Below, piece after piece: positions 10,801 through 25,800 of a stretch of 64,000 bases of DNA; the stretch's first letter is position 1, and each line of letters begins with the position of its first letter. Where the stretch lies: contig JBOZIK010000001.1 in the NCBI GenBank assembly GCA_051453625.1, positions 242,839,602 through 242,903,601 on the forward strand. Direction: 5' to 3'. Below the pieces are notes generated by a model. That model saw only the letters and a list, made by a program, of their open reading frames with translations, did no database searches and was not told the origin of the DNA. Source of the DNA: Welwitschia mirabilis. Taxonomy: Eukaryota > Gnetophyta > Gnetopsida > Welwitschiales. Both the position numbers and the translations under genes were made by a program.

Positions 10801-13800
10801 TTTTCACATCTCTACTAGAGAAAATAGAAGTAGGCAAACATGCAAACAAACAATTTCCTTAAAGAAGAAATAAGCAACATATGATGCATGCTGGGATTTT
10901 GATTGAGCAATAAAATGTGCCATGTTGCTAGAATGATTATCAACAACCAAAAGACAATCATTATCAGGAATAGTCTTTGGAACACTGAGTACAAAATCCC
11001 TAGCAACACTTTCTTATGGCCTAGATAGAACTGGTAATGGCATATACAACTTTGCATTTGAAGAACTGCACTTTTCTCTTTGAAAAACATCACATCCTCT
11101 AACAAATTTCTGCACATCCTCATACATATTAGGCCAAGAGTAATTTCTTTACAACGATTCATATGTTTTCAAACAGCAGTTTCTTGATAAATCTTTTTGA
11201 TATTTCTCTTGTACCAAATTTAAATGCATGGAACATCTTGGAATACATAACTTGCTATCTTGAAAGAATAATCCATCGTGAACAAAATAACTATAATGTC
11301 CTTTATAATTTGTAGCCAAAGGATGTTCTCAACCTCTCACCAAATCTATTGAACATCAGCATCATCCTCAGGTGCATATGCATCCCATACATTATCAAAA
11401 TCAGCAACAAAACCTGAACTTATAATAGTGTAACAATACTTATGGCTCAATGCATGGACTACTTGATTGCCTTTATCTTGCTTGTGCTTCAATACAAAAT
11501 TAAATTCCTCCAACTTTTCACTCCATATTATCTCTTTTACAGATATTTTGTCATGCAAATTCAAGTGTCGCTGTGCCTTGTGATTAGTAGAAAGAATAAA
11601 TTAATGATTCAATAAGTAATGCCTCCACTTGTCCAATGCTTGCAAGATTGCATGCAGTTCCTTCTCATATGTAGAATGTTTGATTTTTGCATCATTCAAT
11701 TGTTCACTGAAGAAAGCAATTGATTTGTCTTCTTGGCCTCTAATACCATCACCACTTACATCAACCTCCACCCAAAAGAGTTTTCCAAATTTTGGGATAG
11801 TAAGACTTGACTGCTTTAATGTAGTGAATTCCAATTGATTAAATGATTTATCTGTGGTTTTTGTCCACCTAGATTGCTTGTTCTTCTTTACAATGTCCAA
11901 CATAGGTGCCACAAATAAATGTTGGATAAAATAAAGCCAACCCATGAGAACTACATAACTCTTTAGTCAATTTCAGCATTGGTTATTCCTTTACTGCTTT
12001 TGCTTTTTGTGGGTCCATTCATACTCCATTTGTTTGACATGTTCATATTAAAAAATATCAATTCCCATATTGCAAACCTGAATTTCTTCTGGTTCACATG
12101 TAATTTCCATTCTTGTAATCTCTACAAATCTTTTTGCAAACACAAAATTTGATCTCGCAAATTCTTGCCAAATATCATGATATCATCATGATAGAGAAAC
12201 TACAAATTTACCCCAGAAATCTTTTAGAACTTCATTCAAGATACGCATTCATGTACTAGGTGCATTTGACAAACCAAAAGGGATGACTCTTCGTCTGTAC
12301 AAACCATTTGGTGTTTTAAAAGTAGTTTTCCATTCATCAGTCTATTGAATTCGAGTTCAATAATACCCACTTTTGAAGAGCTACACAGGCTATGCAAAAT
12401 ATCACCCATACATGGCATTACAAACCTCTAATTGATAGTAATTCTATTTATTGCTCTTTCATCCATGCACATCCTCAACTGATCACTGTCTTCTTGATGT
12501 GTCAGAATGACTGGCACTACACATGTTGACAAACTCTCTTTGGTTACCTACCTCTCAAGTAATTCTTGTGCTCGTCTTACCACTTCTTCTCTTTATACAA
12601 GTGTCACTTGATAAGGCAGCTTATATGGTAATGTTGCACTTGATATAAAAGCTATTTCATGCATAATACTGCTTTGGTGGCAAACCCAAAACTCATTCAT
12701 CAACAAGAATATCCTCAAAACAATTTAAAGTATCTTGCACCTCAATAGGAATTTCAACCATGTTACCCTTTGTTGAAGGAGGCTTAACATAAACAACTAA
12801 ACCAAACCCTTCCTCTTCAATTTTTTTCAAAGAGTGCTTTTCTCATAACAAACACAAACCAATCTGTCTTTCTACTTTATTTTGTAATTTTCTTTTGAGC
12901 CCTTTCAATTTTGTAATAGCACAAACATTCAAACAGCCAATATACTAACAATTTCTGTCAAACATCTAAGGTATTCCTGATAAAACATGTGTTGCATCCC
13001 TTGGCAAAACATCACAAAAAATAGAACCAGAAAAATTACCAATTTTGAAAGTAACCCTAAATTGCCTTTCAAATCTAACATGTGTTTTTTTTGCTAACAT
13101 GAAACATTATAAGGCTTTGGATGTGGAAGTGTCTTGAAATTTAATCTATCAAACTTGTATTGTGAAAACAAATTGTTAGTGCTACCACTATCAATAAGAA
13201 GATCAGTATCTCTGTCACCAAATTTCTTATTGTAGCCTGAAATGATCGATTCTGCTATGTACTATTCAATTTGTAGTTTATTGTAATAGATTATGTCAAA
13301 TAATCATGTTTGAAGTACCTTTGTCATCATATAGTCTCGATTCTTCTGTTTGCCACCACACATCTTCTTGTGAAACTTTTGATTTCAAGTGTGTTCTCTA
13401 CTCATAAGGAATTGTTTGCTTCTGCATTTGACAATCTGCAATCATATATCCAAATCCTCTGCACCCAAAACACTATAAACTTTGACCTTCTTGGAAACCA
13501 CCTCTTGCTCCTTTGTTATTTTGTGATGAACTCTACTGTTCCTCTTTTTGAAACCCTTTTCCAAAAATTTTCTTCCATTACCACGTTCTTGTTGAAAATT
13601 TCTGCCTTGACCTCATTCATTGTGTGGATTTCGCCTAGATACTTTCTTCTCTCCTTGCGATGCCATGTAATATGTGTTATTAAGCATTTGAAGATTTAAC
13701 ACTATCATATATCATTCTGAATTGTCCATCACAAACTCTGTACAAAATCTGCAATATCTTACTTCTTCATCCTCAAAATACCTGCTTTAATGTTACATTG

Positions 13801-16800
13801 TAAATATTCATCTAAATAATCATGCACTGACCGTTCTTGTTGTTTCAAACCCTACAACTTCTGAATAGCATCTTGTTTATATGAAGGCAGTACAAATTTC
13901 TTGATAAGCTTCTCTTCTATCACATCCCATGAGGTTCTGGAATGGAACCCTTACGCAGCTTTATTAGACATCTCTTTTCCCAATAAACAATTGCAAGGGC
14001 CCCCAACAGGAAAGAGGCAATATTCATTTTTTGATGTTTCAGAATTTTCTTGATTTGGAAATATTTCTTCAACAATATCACTCAATCTTGAAATTGCTTT
14101 GGGTCCAAACCTCCTCTTTCAATGGGAGCACTGATTTTTGGTTGTCTCAAAGACTTTTACATGCCCTAGAAAATTACATCCTTCTCTAGATCTTTACTAT
14201 TATTCATTGGATTACTCAAGCTTTCTTATTGCCTTGTTCCTAAAACCCTATTTTTAGGATTACGCTCTTTGTCATCTTCCTCCAACAAATCATTTAATTA
14301 ATTCATCTCCAACTGGTTATCAAATTTCTTTATTAGAGCTTCCATAAAGCTTATTGTATCCTCAATCTCTTATCTAAGCTTGTCATCATCATTCTTTTTG
14401 GCAAACAGATAGACTCCATGCTGCAAAAACGCTACTTGTGGTACCCTTGATTCAGAGGCATACATGGGAAAACATATTGCACTTGCTAGGGTCACCAGTT
14501 TGCTTTGCTGGGTGAAAAACTATGCGTGGCCCTTGCTCATATAGCGATTGACCATCAAATGTCTAGATCTTTCTCTGGATGCAAGGATCAAACAAACATG
14601 TATGAATATGATTTTATTTGCAAAATAATGCAAAGAAGAAAAACTATGTGAACCAAAAACAAAAACAAACAAAACCAGCTTTTGCTTACATGGGTGAAGA
14701 GCTAAAATCAAAAGCAATACAATAGCATGTCAATCCTTAGTGGTAATCAATCAAAACCCTTACAATAATTCCTCTTAGGCATATCCACTAATTTTTGGCT
14801 CTTGTTCCCTCTCCCCATTCAAGGGTCTTCTTACCTTTTTATACATCCATGGTTCACCCATCAAATTATAGTATAATAAATGTCAAAGATTACCTCCACT
14901 AAGAAATGCTAATAAATCCCAAAGATCACCTCCCTTGATAAATGTTAATAAATGTGAAATATCACCTAAAAGGACTCCAAATCATATTGAAATTAATCAT
15001 ACTTCACTATAATCATGCCAAATATCTCCACTACTATTCCAAATGCATTTTGTGAGGGAAAATTATCTTCCATTGAGAGGATGCCCTTGCATAAAAATTT
15101 TATCAAAATTAATGGTGATTTTTCTATGCCCCTAGGCTAGCTTAGGATCAAATTTGGTAACAAGGAATGAGAACAAAGGACTGACAACTATTGACTTTGA
15201 CCAAAATCTTAATAGAACTTCTCTATATTTCATATTACATGTTAAAGACAAAATCAAGTATATGTACACTAAAAGAAGTCACAACGAATACTAGTGCAAT
15301 ATTAGGTGACAAATTTGAAGACCACGAATTAGGTGGTGCTTTGCTGGATCATCTCTCAACATGATATTAGCACATTAGTTCCATTCATCTAGGGGGCATA
15401 CTAACCAACACAAGCAAATCAATCATATCTAATCTGGATCTAATGGAACATATCATTGTCAATTCACTATTTAAAAGCTAGTGACACATTCATTGAAGAC
15501 TGAATGATACAAAAAAGGGACTATGTTAATTTGAAACAAGAGTGCTTGGAAGAAACTTTATAATGGATTATTGAGTTCACTATTTTTTAAAGGGCAACAT
15601 GTTGCTAGCAAAGGGTGAAATGTCACCCTATAAACCTTTTTCCTAGAAGGTCATTGTCAAGGTGACTTTTTCAACTAACAAATTGAATACGTCGGCAACA
15701 TGTTCCCACATGAAAAAGTTGGTTTTTATTATGACTTTTTGTGCAAATGTCGGTGACTTTTGATAGAAAAAATTACAAAAGCTGTGATAGAGACAAAAAT
15801 AGACAATGAGCGAATGGAGTAACGATGGCAAAACGTAGCAATGGAGGAAATTTCCTTGCAATTTCCTTGCAATTTCCTTGCAATTTTGCATAATCACACC
15901 TTCTCAACTTCTCTAATAGTTGGTTTTTGAAGGCTTTAGTGAGTTATTGAGTTCATTGATTGATTTGATTTATTTATTTAATCTTCGTTCTCATACCTCT
16001 TCAATTTTCATCACCAATTTTCATGTCTTGTACATCCCTAAAGAAATGTAGTGTCATTTACATTTAGTATACCCTGTTTTTACTTGATAAAAAACTTAAT
16101 GAATAATTGATGAAATCATGAAAGAAATTTAAGATAATCATAGTGCCATAAGAAGGTATCACTGATTCACTTCTTATTTATTGATGTCTGGATTGTATAA
16201 ATGCCTAATACATTCATACTCAAACTATTCCTCAGCATTAACTTTTGTGTTTGGACTTTTCTGATGAGAATTTGTTATCCAACTTTTGACATGTTTAGGA
16301 TGGGCATACAAAAATAATTTTTTAAATGAATATGTAGTCTTCTACAGTTCTAGAAGTAGCTTCAATCAGTTCAATGTTTCTCTGAGTGGAAACATGCTTC
16401 TGAAATGCATCATTGTCGTCTGTCCAGTTTGCTTTTCTCTCATCATCAATGGGTACTACATCTGTTTATTTTTATTATCCATCCCATTCTACTTTTTCTC
16501 TTAGAATATCAGATGCTGAATTGTGATAAAGCAAATTTTTTAAACAGTTAAACAAGTTGAAGAGGTCTTTATTTTACTTAACAGATTAAATACCTAAATG
16601 CTAACAAGTAACATCAATACATCTTAGAAACAAAGCAATATGGGTGAAATGTAGCATTTAACTAGTTAATCGAGTGTTAATAAATATGGAACTACATAAT
16701 AAGGATGAAGCAGGCGTCACAGTGACATTGTAACACCCCTAGTTTTGTCTTGAGCTTGGTCAGTGTGGTAAGCAAGCAGTCAGGTTGATTTTTAGTTAAG

Positions 16801-19800
16801 GTGATTATATGGTTTCCTTGATGGTATTTAATTAATTAATAAGCTATGTTTGATAGGATAATTAAATGAAGAGGAGTAAAAATAAGATGTTAAAATAAGT
16901 GATAAATAATTAAGATTATATGATTAATGAATATAATTGTTGGTAATGGTTTGTGTTAATTACAAAATAGGAGGTAATATATTAATTAGAATTAGTTTTG
17001 AAATATATTGAGAATTTTTATAAATGGATGTATTAATGTTATGCAATGAAGTAATAAATAAAATATGATAATGAAATAAGTTTTAAAATAAGGTGCTATA
17101 AATAGTATTGGAACAAGTCAATTGTTAGGACTAATGTTTTGAGACGGTAAAAGAGAAATGTTTAGATGGCATAATAAATGATGAGGTGGCACGATTTGGT
17201 AGCAAGGTGGTTGCATGAGGCGATGTGGCATTTTGAAATGCTGTATGTAGAAAGATGGCAACATGCATGGAGGATTCATGCATGTTGTAAAGTTGTCATC
17301 AATTATTGCCATGTGGCCAAGGTCAAGGAACCTTGGAATTATTAAGAAGACAGGTTTTAGTTGCAAAAGATTGGTTTCTCCTCTAAAGAAAAAGTTGGAG
17401 AAAGGTGGTTAAGAAGTGAAGGAAACACACAAAGGAAAATAGCTTGTTAGCAAGATTTGGAAAGAGAGAAAACTATAAGTTAATTCTTGAACCCTTTTCT
17501 AGCATCATGAATTAAATCTTTTATGGGCTGTTGGTTTGCATTAATCATTGCATGATTAGTTAAAAGTCCTTTGTTAGATTTTAGTTGTTGGAAACCTAAT
17601 TAAGTAGAGGTTAGTTTTTAGGAAATGTTTAGATGAGTCATGTCTATTTAGAATTGTTTGAAGGTAACATTTTCTTCGAATCTCTTGGAAGAGTAAAATT
17701 TTCCTCTTATGAAACTATGTAAGATTATGCAGTTGAATCATTCAATTTAATTAATGTCTTCACCAACTAGAGTTTAGTTAAAGTCTTCTTAATTACTTTT
17801 AGCAAGGATAACGTTTAATATAGATTAAGTGCTAAAGAGTATTGTACAATGAATTTGACCTAGCTTTATTGATTTTGCTTAAACTTTACCCAATCTTTAT
17901 TATCTTAGTTTTAGCTATGTAGATTTTTAAAATAGTTGTGTTGGTTAAGTAGAGTTTTTTTTTTCAATGTATTTAGGGTTGTTCTTAAAAAGAGGGCAAA
18001 AGAGATTATAAACACATTCGTGAATTACTATCATTATATTAAACATAATAATAATCAATTTACAAAAGATGTCATTATATTAAACATAGTAACCAATCTA
18101 CCAAGATGTAGACATCAAAGACCAAAACAGAGAATTATGATCTTCCAAAGTTTTACATTCCATGAGTATAATGAAATTTTAGGGAAGTGTTTTGATGCAA
18201 CCTTGTAAGAATTATGATCTTCCAATTTATTCCATGGCTTTATTACTACAATACAATCAACAAAATAGATTATTTAAATTAAGAGTGCTTGATATGAAAG
18301 AAGGAAGGCCGTCGGCTAGAAACTATAGCAAATGCAACTAATTTTATGATTTGTAGAATAATAAAATGGTAGCAGTATAAAATGCATTGTGCAGCTGCAA
18401 GCTAAGATAAGGACGAGAGTAGTTCATAAGCTCTGCAAACGGGAAAAAAAATGCTACCACAAGTCAGGGAAGGCAAATTTCATGCTTTGACTAGATGAGA
18501 TTGAATGTGTGAGGCCTTAAGGCAAAAAGGCTAAATAGCGAAATGGTAGAAAGTCCAATTCAAAGATTGGTTTAACATTGCCTACGTAACACATAAAGTT
18601 CTATGAATGGACAAATTTCGTATGCTTACATTACTATTACTGTACGTTTTGAAGTGTTTTATTTTCATACAAGTGCAAAAACTATACCTTGGTTGTTGCA
18701 AGTATAACCGATAGTGCTCTTTTTAACTCTGTCCCAACTTTTGACAACTTGCTTTACTCTAAAGTCATATGACACCTAAGTCTCAGAAAGGTAGCTGCAT
18801 GTATTCTGTGTTTATTTTGACAACTTGCTTTACTTTAAAGTCCTATGACACCTGAAGCAGGGTCAAAGGTAGATGAAATCTCTACTAGGACAACTTGCTT
18901 TACTCTATAAGACATGATGTCCCAATACAGATTCTGTCTACCTTTGACCTTGCTTCCTGATCAAGGTCTTCTGTTAGGAGAAATTTAGTCAAAGGTCATC
19001 ATTGAAACTTAAACTTGAGATCTCTCCAACAAATTATGTTAAAAGGGGTATATAAGTCTAGTGTTTTGTAGAAAGTTCCACCATAGCACTATTTAAACCT
19101 CTCTTGAGGTTGTGTTATGTATCCAATTATAATTTTCTTTTGGAGGAGTGATTCTTGAGAGTAACTCCAACTCTATGTTAGAAGCTTGATGCTTGTTAGC
19201 TTGTAATGTTGGAAGCATAAGTCTAATAAGAGCTTTGCCCTGCTTTCTATAGATGTAAATCATAGAGGAACTAAACCACATAAACATCTCTATGTTTTTA
19301 TTGTTTTGTTGTTTTCACTACTATTTTTCATTAACAAGTGGTATTATAGTGGTGTGCTTCAATATCCATTATGAAGGATTGAAGTCCTGATAACTAGATA
19401 CTTGCTCTACTACCAAAGATAAAAGTATAGCAAATGGTTGAATGCTTAGTATTTGTATTCACTAAAACTTAGCATCAAAAAATGCTTTCCGTCACTGCCA
19501 AAGCATAGACAAGCTAAATGTATTTCCCTTGTTATAAGGTGAAGCCAAATTATGTTTGTTGCTTTGCAATGACATATTCTAATGTTTACTATTGTTCAAT
19601 TTTCTAAAAGGTGACATAGGATAAGATCACCTTGTGTGATATTAAAATAAAATTATGTTAAAAGTGGACAAGTCTAGTAATTTTCAGAAGGTTCCATCAT
19701 AGCCCTATCTAAACCTCTCTTGAGGTTGTATTATGTATTCAATGGCAATTTTCTTTGGAAGACTAATTCTTAAGAGTAATTGCAACTCTATGGCAGAAGC

Positions 19801-22800
19801 TTGATGTTTGTTAGCGAAGAACAGATCAACCCTAGAGGGGGTGAATAGGTCCTAATAAAATAATAATGTACTTTGAAGCCCTACAAATAAAATGCATATA
19901 ATCCACCAAAGGATCAAAGAATGTTTTAATGATGGAGAGTCACCATCGTTCAGCTTTTAGACACCAAGTCTCTAGCTAGCATAGATTAACTTCAACAGAT
20001 GGTTTTCAGGCTCACCAGAAACCTGTACATTCACCAGTAGATTTTAGGGCTTATCCACAACCACAAAGGAATGGATTGACGTGAGGTGCACAGATGCATG
20101 GTTCTTATCCACAAGTATAAGTGCAAAGAAAGCTCTGACAAGCTTGATTGGAAAGAGGAGAGTCCAAAAGAATTCTGATCACAAGATGAGCCAAGCACAG
20201 TGCATACAGTACATGTAACAGTATTTGATTTTTGTCTCTTTTGATCAACAGTCTCTCTTTACTCTTGTAAAGGAGGTATTTGAATAGAACGACTGGAAAT
20301 AGCTGTTCATAGGGTAAGTGTGGACCGTTAGAATCTGGTTCTGCCTTTTCTTGTAAAGCGTGGAAGTACAATGGTTATAATTGAAACATGTTGGCTCAAC
20401 CTTATAGAAATCTCAGTTGCCCTTATCATCCGATCGCCGTAACCAAAATCTTCAGTCGCCTTTGCTTGGTTTGGTTTTGACAGTCTTGAACATTTGGTTG
20501 CCCTTACAAAGATTGGGGGTCGACCTCTTCTGATTCAGTTTCACATACAGGTCACCTAAGCTTAATTGGTTAGTCACCTGCTTGATAACCGTTTCTTGTC
20601 TGGGTTGCATTGTGTTGCCCTTGTTTGTGTCTTCAGTTGCCCTCACTGGTAGTCGGCTGAAATTTCCAAATCCGGTCTGGTCGCCCTTGACAAGATGATC
20701 GGTTGCCCGCTTTTGTTTCATTTTGAAGCTGGTTGAACAGTCGGTTGCCACACTCGAGAAACACAGTCACTCATGCTGGAACCCATCTTTATCTTACTAG
20801 CAGTTCGGTCACCTGATTAAGACATCCAGTCGCTTGCATTTCATGCGGGTGTTTATCTAAGTGATAGTTCGGTCGCCCAGATGAATTATACAGTCACCCA
20901 TGCTAGAAAATCTCTGCCAAATAAACTAACTCCACACTCCACAAAACTCTTTAATTGATCAATGACAACAGGTTCTTCTAACAAACTCCCCATTTGTCAT
21001 TGATTGAGGAAAAACAATACTTTTAAAAATGCATGCTCCCCCTTAATTGTATAATTGGACAGTCAAGATATATTGAAACAAGTTTTATTAGAGAAAAAGA
21101 AGCAGAGCTATATTAACCAATAGAGAATTTCATTTGCACAAAAGAAGATTTGTATTAACAAAATATTTGAAGCTTGATACATTTGAAAGTATACAATTTG
21201 TCCATCATTTTTAAAAAATTGCAGGTACAAGAAATGAAAGTACATAATTTCTCCCCCTTTTTGACTAAATCAAGGACATGGAGAACAAAAACAATACACA
21301 ATTGAAACATCATTCAGACTCAGAAGATTCTTCAGAAGACTGGGTAGCCTCGCTTTGAGAAGTATTAGCAACGGGAGTACCACTGGCGATGAGAGCTACC
21401 TTTATGTGTGTAGAGCGAGAGTCTAGGTGATGCAACAGGTAAAGAATCTCTGGTGTGTGCGAAGCCTTTACCTTGGGCCTGGAGGGTGTAGCAAGCCCCT
21501 AGGAAAGATGCATGCAAGAGATAGTAGCACAGTCAATAGGCCCCATGGGCTTAAGGACCTCTTGCCGAGAAAGTTGGGGAATGCTAAAGTGCTAACAGAT
21601 CCGAGTAATAAGGAATGGGTAAGGCAAAAAGTGCCTCTTGTGAGGCTTAAGTTGGTTGACTATGTGCTTCAGCATGATGCCTGGTGCATTGATATCGCAT
21701 CTTCGGTCTAACGAGTAGAGGATGAACACTCGATAGTCCGAGAGTTCATCCGTATGCCCAACAATAGAAAGAAAATTGTAGGAAAGAATTAAGTGAAGAA
21801 GACAAAACCTGGGAAGAAGATGAGAAGCTTTGAGATTCTTCTTCTAGGTGATGAAAGTGCCATCAAGATGCTAGGTTGCAGAGACTTTCTCTTCAAATGA
21901 CTCTGCCATGGGCCACTATTTCCCTAGATTCCCTCGAGGTAACCCAGTGAGGGAAGCTATTAGATCTGTAACAATGTGTATTTCTTGGCCAAATACAGAG
22001 GTAATGAAAGTAGAATGAGTAGCATCAAAATGAGCATTTGCCTCGAATAGGCATGTAACTAGAGGATAGCAAGTGCTTGAGACGTAAAGAAAATATGCCC
22101 AGTTTACCTCTTCAAGAAGAGTCTAGACTTCTCAAAGACTGAGGAACTAGACAGGTTCGCACGTCCTCTCCATTGCAATGGGGCTGGTCTCCAAGTTCTT
22201 TTCAAAGTTGTCTATGGCCTCTGTGCTTATTTTTGAGAAGATGTAGCTAGGAGATTTAGAGGCAACTTCCTTCTTGCGCTTCCCGAATCTCTCTCCAATT
22301 TGCTGAGAAGCCATGGTTGACCAGATTTAAGCAAGAAAAGCGCAGGAAAGCAGAGGAGTAGGCCATAAGAACATGAGAAACGACAAAGAGCACAAAATGA
22401 CAAGAGAGGGTTTTGAGGGCCTGAGCGGATTTTAAAATCCACGACACACTGCCTTAAACGTGGGCGACCAAGCGAATTGGTTGGTTGACCGGTGTAATTT
22501 TTAAAACTGGAACAGTAAGGTGGCAGTCGACCATGATAGAAACTTAGTCGACCTTGTGAGGGCAAAGATTTATAGGTAAAACTAAACCATATTTGGTCGA
22601 CCCAATGAAACAAAATGGTCAACTCGATTTGATAGGAAAAATAGATTTACATGCAGTAGGCCCGAAGGAAATGAGTAGTTGACCCAGTGTAAAGAGAAGT
22701 TTGACAAGAAAAACAGATTCTCACGTGGCCGACCCAAAGGTAAGTAGAGGTCGAACCAGTGTAAAGAAAACTTTAACAGGTAAACCCAAATGAGATACGG

Positions 22801-25800
22801 TTGACCCATGTGACTGATGAGGTCGATCGAGGTTCATTTTGATATAATAGTGAAGATTTTGAAGTTTAGTTAAGGCTGGGTTTTTTACGTCTTTCTCAGA
22901 CAAGATACCCAGAAAGTAATGAAGTGTAGCAAAATGACCAGACGATAGAGGTTTGGTGAAAATATTAGCTAGTTGATCTGAGTACAAACATATTCAAGAG
23001 TTATAGTTTTCTTCTCAACTAAGTCATGGATAAAATGATATCTAAGATCGATGTACTTGGTGCGAATATGTTGAACAAGATTGTGAGTGTGATCTGAATA
23101 GCACTCGAATGGTCACATAGAACAACAACTTCGGAGATGTCTATTTGATAATCTTTCAAAGTTTCTTTCATTCATAGTGTCTGAATGCAACAAGCCCCGA
23201 TAGCTATGTACTCAGCTTTTGTCGTGGATAGAGATATGGAACATTGCTTTTTGCTTTACCAGGCTGTAAGGCAGTTGCTAAAAAAAAAGCAATCACCACT
23301 CGTGCTCTTGCGATCATCTTTGTAACTGGCCTAGTTCGCATCACTGTAACTTGTTAAACTTAGTGAAGTATTACTTAGATACGATAGCCCAAAATCAAGA
23401 GTACCTTTAGAATAGCGAAGTGTCCTCTTTGTAGTAGTAAAATGAGATTCTTTTGGTTTACCTTGATACCTGGCACACAAACCAACATTAAATGCTATGT
23501 CAGGATGACTAGCCGCTAGATACAAGAGACTTCCAATGATGCTACGATGTAATTTTTGATCTACATCATTGCCTTTTTCATGAAGAGAAAGTTTGATATT
23601 AGTGGCCATCGGAGAGTCCACGCACTTTGCATTTTCAAGTCTAAATTTTTTGATAAGATCTGAAGAATATTTCTTCTGATTTATGAAAATACCATTATCA
23701 TGTTGTTCGATTTGAAGACCTAAAAACATGTTAACTGGTCCAACCATACTCATTTCAAACTCGAAACTCATTAGATTTGCAAAATCATTTGATAAAGCTT
23801 CCTTAGTTGATCCAAAAATAATGTCATCTATATAAGTTTGAACTAGAATTAAATCATTATCCACTGATTTTTTAAACAAAGTTCTGTCAATAGAGGCTTA
23901 GTAAAACTATGTTGAAGCAAAAAGGAGGAAAGTTTCTCATACCAGGCTCATGGAGCTTGTTTTAACTTATATAAAGCTTTGTTCAATTTGTAAACATATT
24001 CTGGATTGTGAGGATCAGCAAAGCCTTGTGGTTGTTTTACATAGACTACTTCCTCAATGTGACTATTTAGAAAGGCACTCTTTACATCCATTTGAAAAAC
24101 CTTGATTTGCTTATAGCAGGCAAAAGGTAGAAACATTTTGACAGACTCAAGTCTAGCAACAGGAGCAAAAGTGCCACCACAATCTACTCCTCCTATTTGA
24201 GAGTACTCTTGAGCTACTAACCTAGCTTTGTTTTTGGTAATGACATTCTTTGTATTTACTTTATTTCTAAAAATCCATTTCGTGCCTATCATATTTTTCC
24301 CAACTAGTTTAGGAACAAGAGACCACACCTTATTTTGAGAGAATTGTTCAAGTTCTTCTTGCGTTGCATTCATCCAACTGTGATCTGATTTTGCTTTCTT
24401 AAAAGTTTTGGGTTCAACCTAAGATAAGAGAGAAATATGAGCACTGAAATTCTTAAAAGAGGTTGTTGTGACTATACCTTGTTCCTTGTTTCCAATGCCT
24501 GAATCTAGTGGATGATCCTTGAGCTCTTTGATTTTTGTAGTTTGCTTGGTTCTTGAATAGACTTTGTTGTAGTAAAAGGAAGGGGGGATTAGATCATCAT
24601 CAGACTCAGAAGTTTTTGTTGAATTGGGTACATCATGAATCTTGATATTGATAGATTCTTCCACNNNNNNNNNNNNNNNNNNNNNNNNNNNNNNNNNNNN
24701 NNNNNNNNNNNNNNNNNNNNNNNNNNNNNNNNNNNNNNNNNNNNNNNNNNNNNNNNNNNNNNNNTGAATAGGTTGTAATAAAATAAAATTGTACTTGAAG
24801 CCCTGCAAATAAAATGAGAATACTCTACCAGAAGATCAAAAATTGTTTTAATGGTGGAGAGTTATCACCCTTCAGCTCTTAGACACTGAGTCTTTAGCTG
24901 GCTTAGATTAACCTCAACAAATGGTTTTCAGGCTCATTAGTAACCTGTACAATCACTAGTGGATTTTAGGGTTCATCCACAATCGCAAATGAATGGATTG
25001 AAGTAAAGTGGACAGATACACAGTTCTTATCTACAAGCACAAATACACAGTTTAGTTCTTGATAGGCTTGATTAGAAAGAGAAGCGTCCAGAAGATTGCT
25101 ATTCATAGAGGTAAGTGCAGATCATTGGAGTCTAGATTTGCCTTTTCTTGTAAAGCGTGGAACTACAAGGGTTATAATCGAAATACGTTGGCTCGACCTT
25201 ACATAATGTTTGGTCGCTCTTAGTATCCGGTCGCCCTTACTACAATGTCCGGTTGCCCTTGCCTGGTTTAGTTTTCACTACCTGTCTGACCTTATGCATT
25301 CAATTGCCATTACAATATTTGTGGGTCGACCTCTTCTGATTCGGTTTTACAGTCAGGTCGCCCGAGTATAATGGGTCGGTCGCCTGCTTGATAGACGTTT
25401 ATTTTCTAAGCTACATGCGTTCGCACTAATTTGTGTCTTTGGTCGCCCTCACTTTCATCGGCTGAAATTTTTGAATTGTGTTCGGTCGCTCTTGATAAGG
25501 TTTTCGGTCGCTCGCTCTTGTTTCAGTCTGTATATTGTTGACAGTCGATCGCCGTACTGGAAGACACAGTCACTCGTGATAGAAGCAGATTTTACCTTAA
25601 TAACAATTCAGTCGCCCTGATAAGAAACTCCGGTCGCCTGTATTTGATTTGGGTTTTATGCTGGTGATAGTTCAATCGCCCGGATGATATCTGCAGTCGC
25701 CCATGGTAGAATATCTCTGCAAAACACATTAACTCCACACTCCAAAAACTCGTTATTTGATTAATGACAACAGATTCTTCCAACAAACTCACCCTTTGTC

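Larger units (their letters stand above)
9440..15093 (-). mobile_element. Ty3/gypsy chromovirus, degenerate, with both LTRs
   Basis: On the minus strand the order is LTR, gag, protease, reverse transcriptase, RNase H, integrase with a chromodomain-like tail, then LTR. This order, with integrase last, is the Ty3/gypsy order. LTRs at about 14,500-15,093 and 9,440-9,930 are direct repeats (for example agcatgtcaatccttag against acacatcaatccttgg). A primer-site-like tggtgaccctag lies inside the 5' LTR at about 14,488. Frames are broken throughout. The element is antisense to the LAZ1-like gene. Confidence 0.85.

Noticed and set aside
13310-13699. Plus-strand open frame of 129 codons
   Set aside because: Antisense to the chromovirus gag/protease region, rich in Leu, Phe and Ser; a shadow frame.
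16729-18110. Full solo LTR with GACAT target duplication
   Set aside because: A gacat exists at both ends but the right end lacks a CA terminus, and any 5-mer match at this distance is likely by chance.
20390-20910. CRISPR-like spaced repeats
   Set aside because: Spacing is irregular, the unit is only about 8 bases, and the context is a plant LTR.
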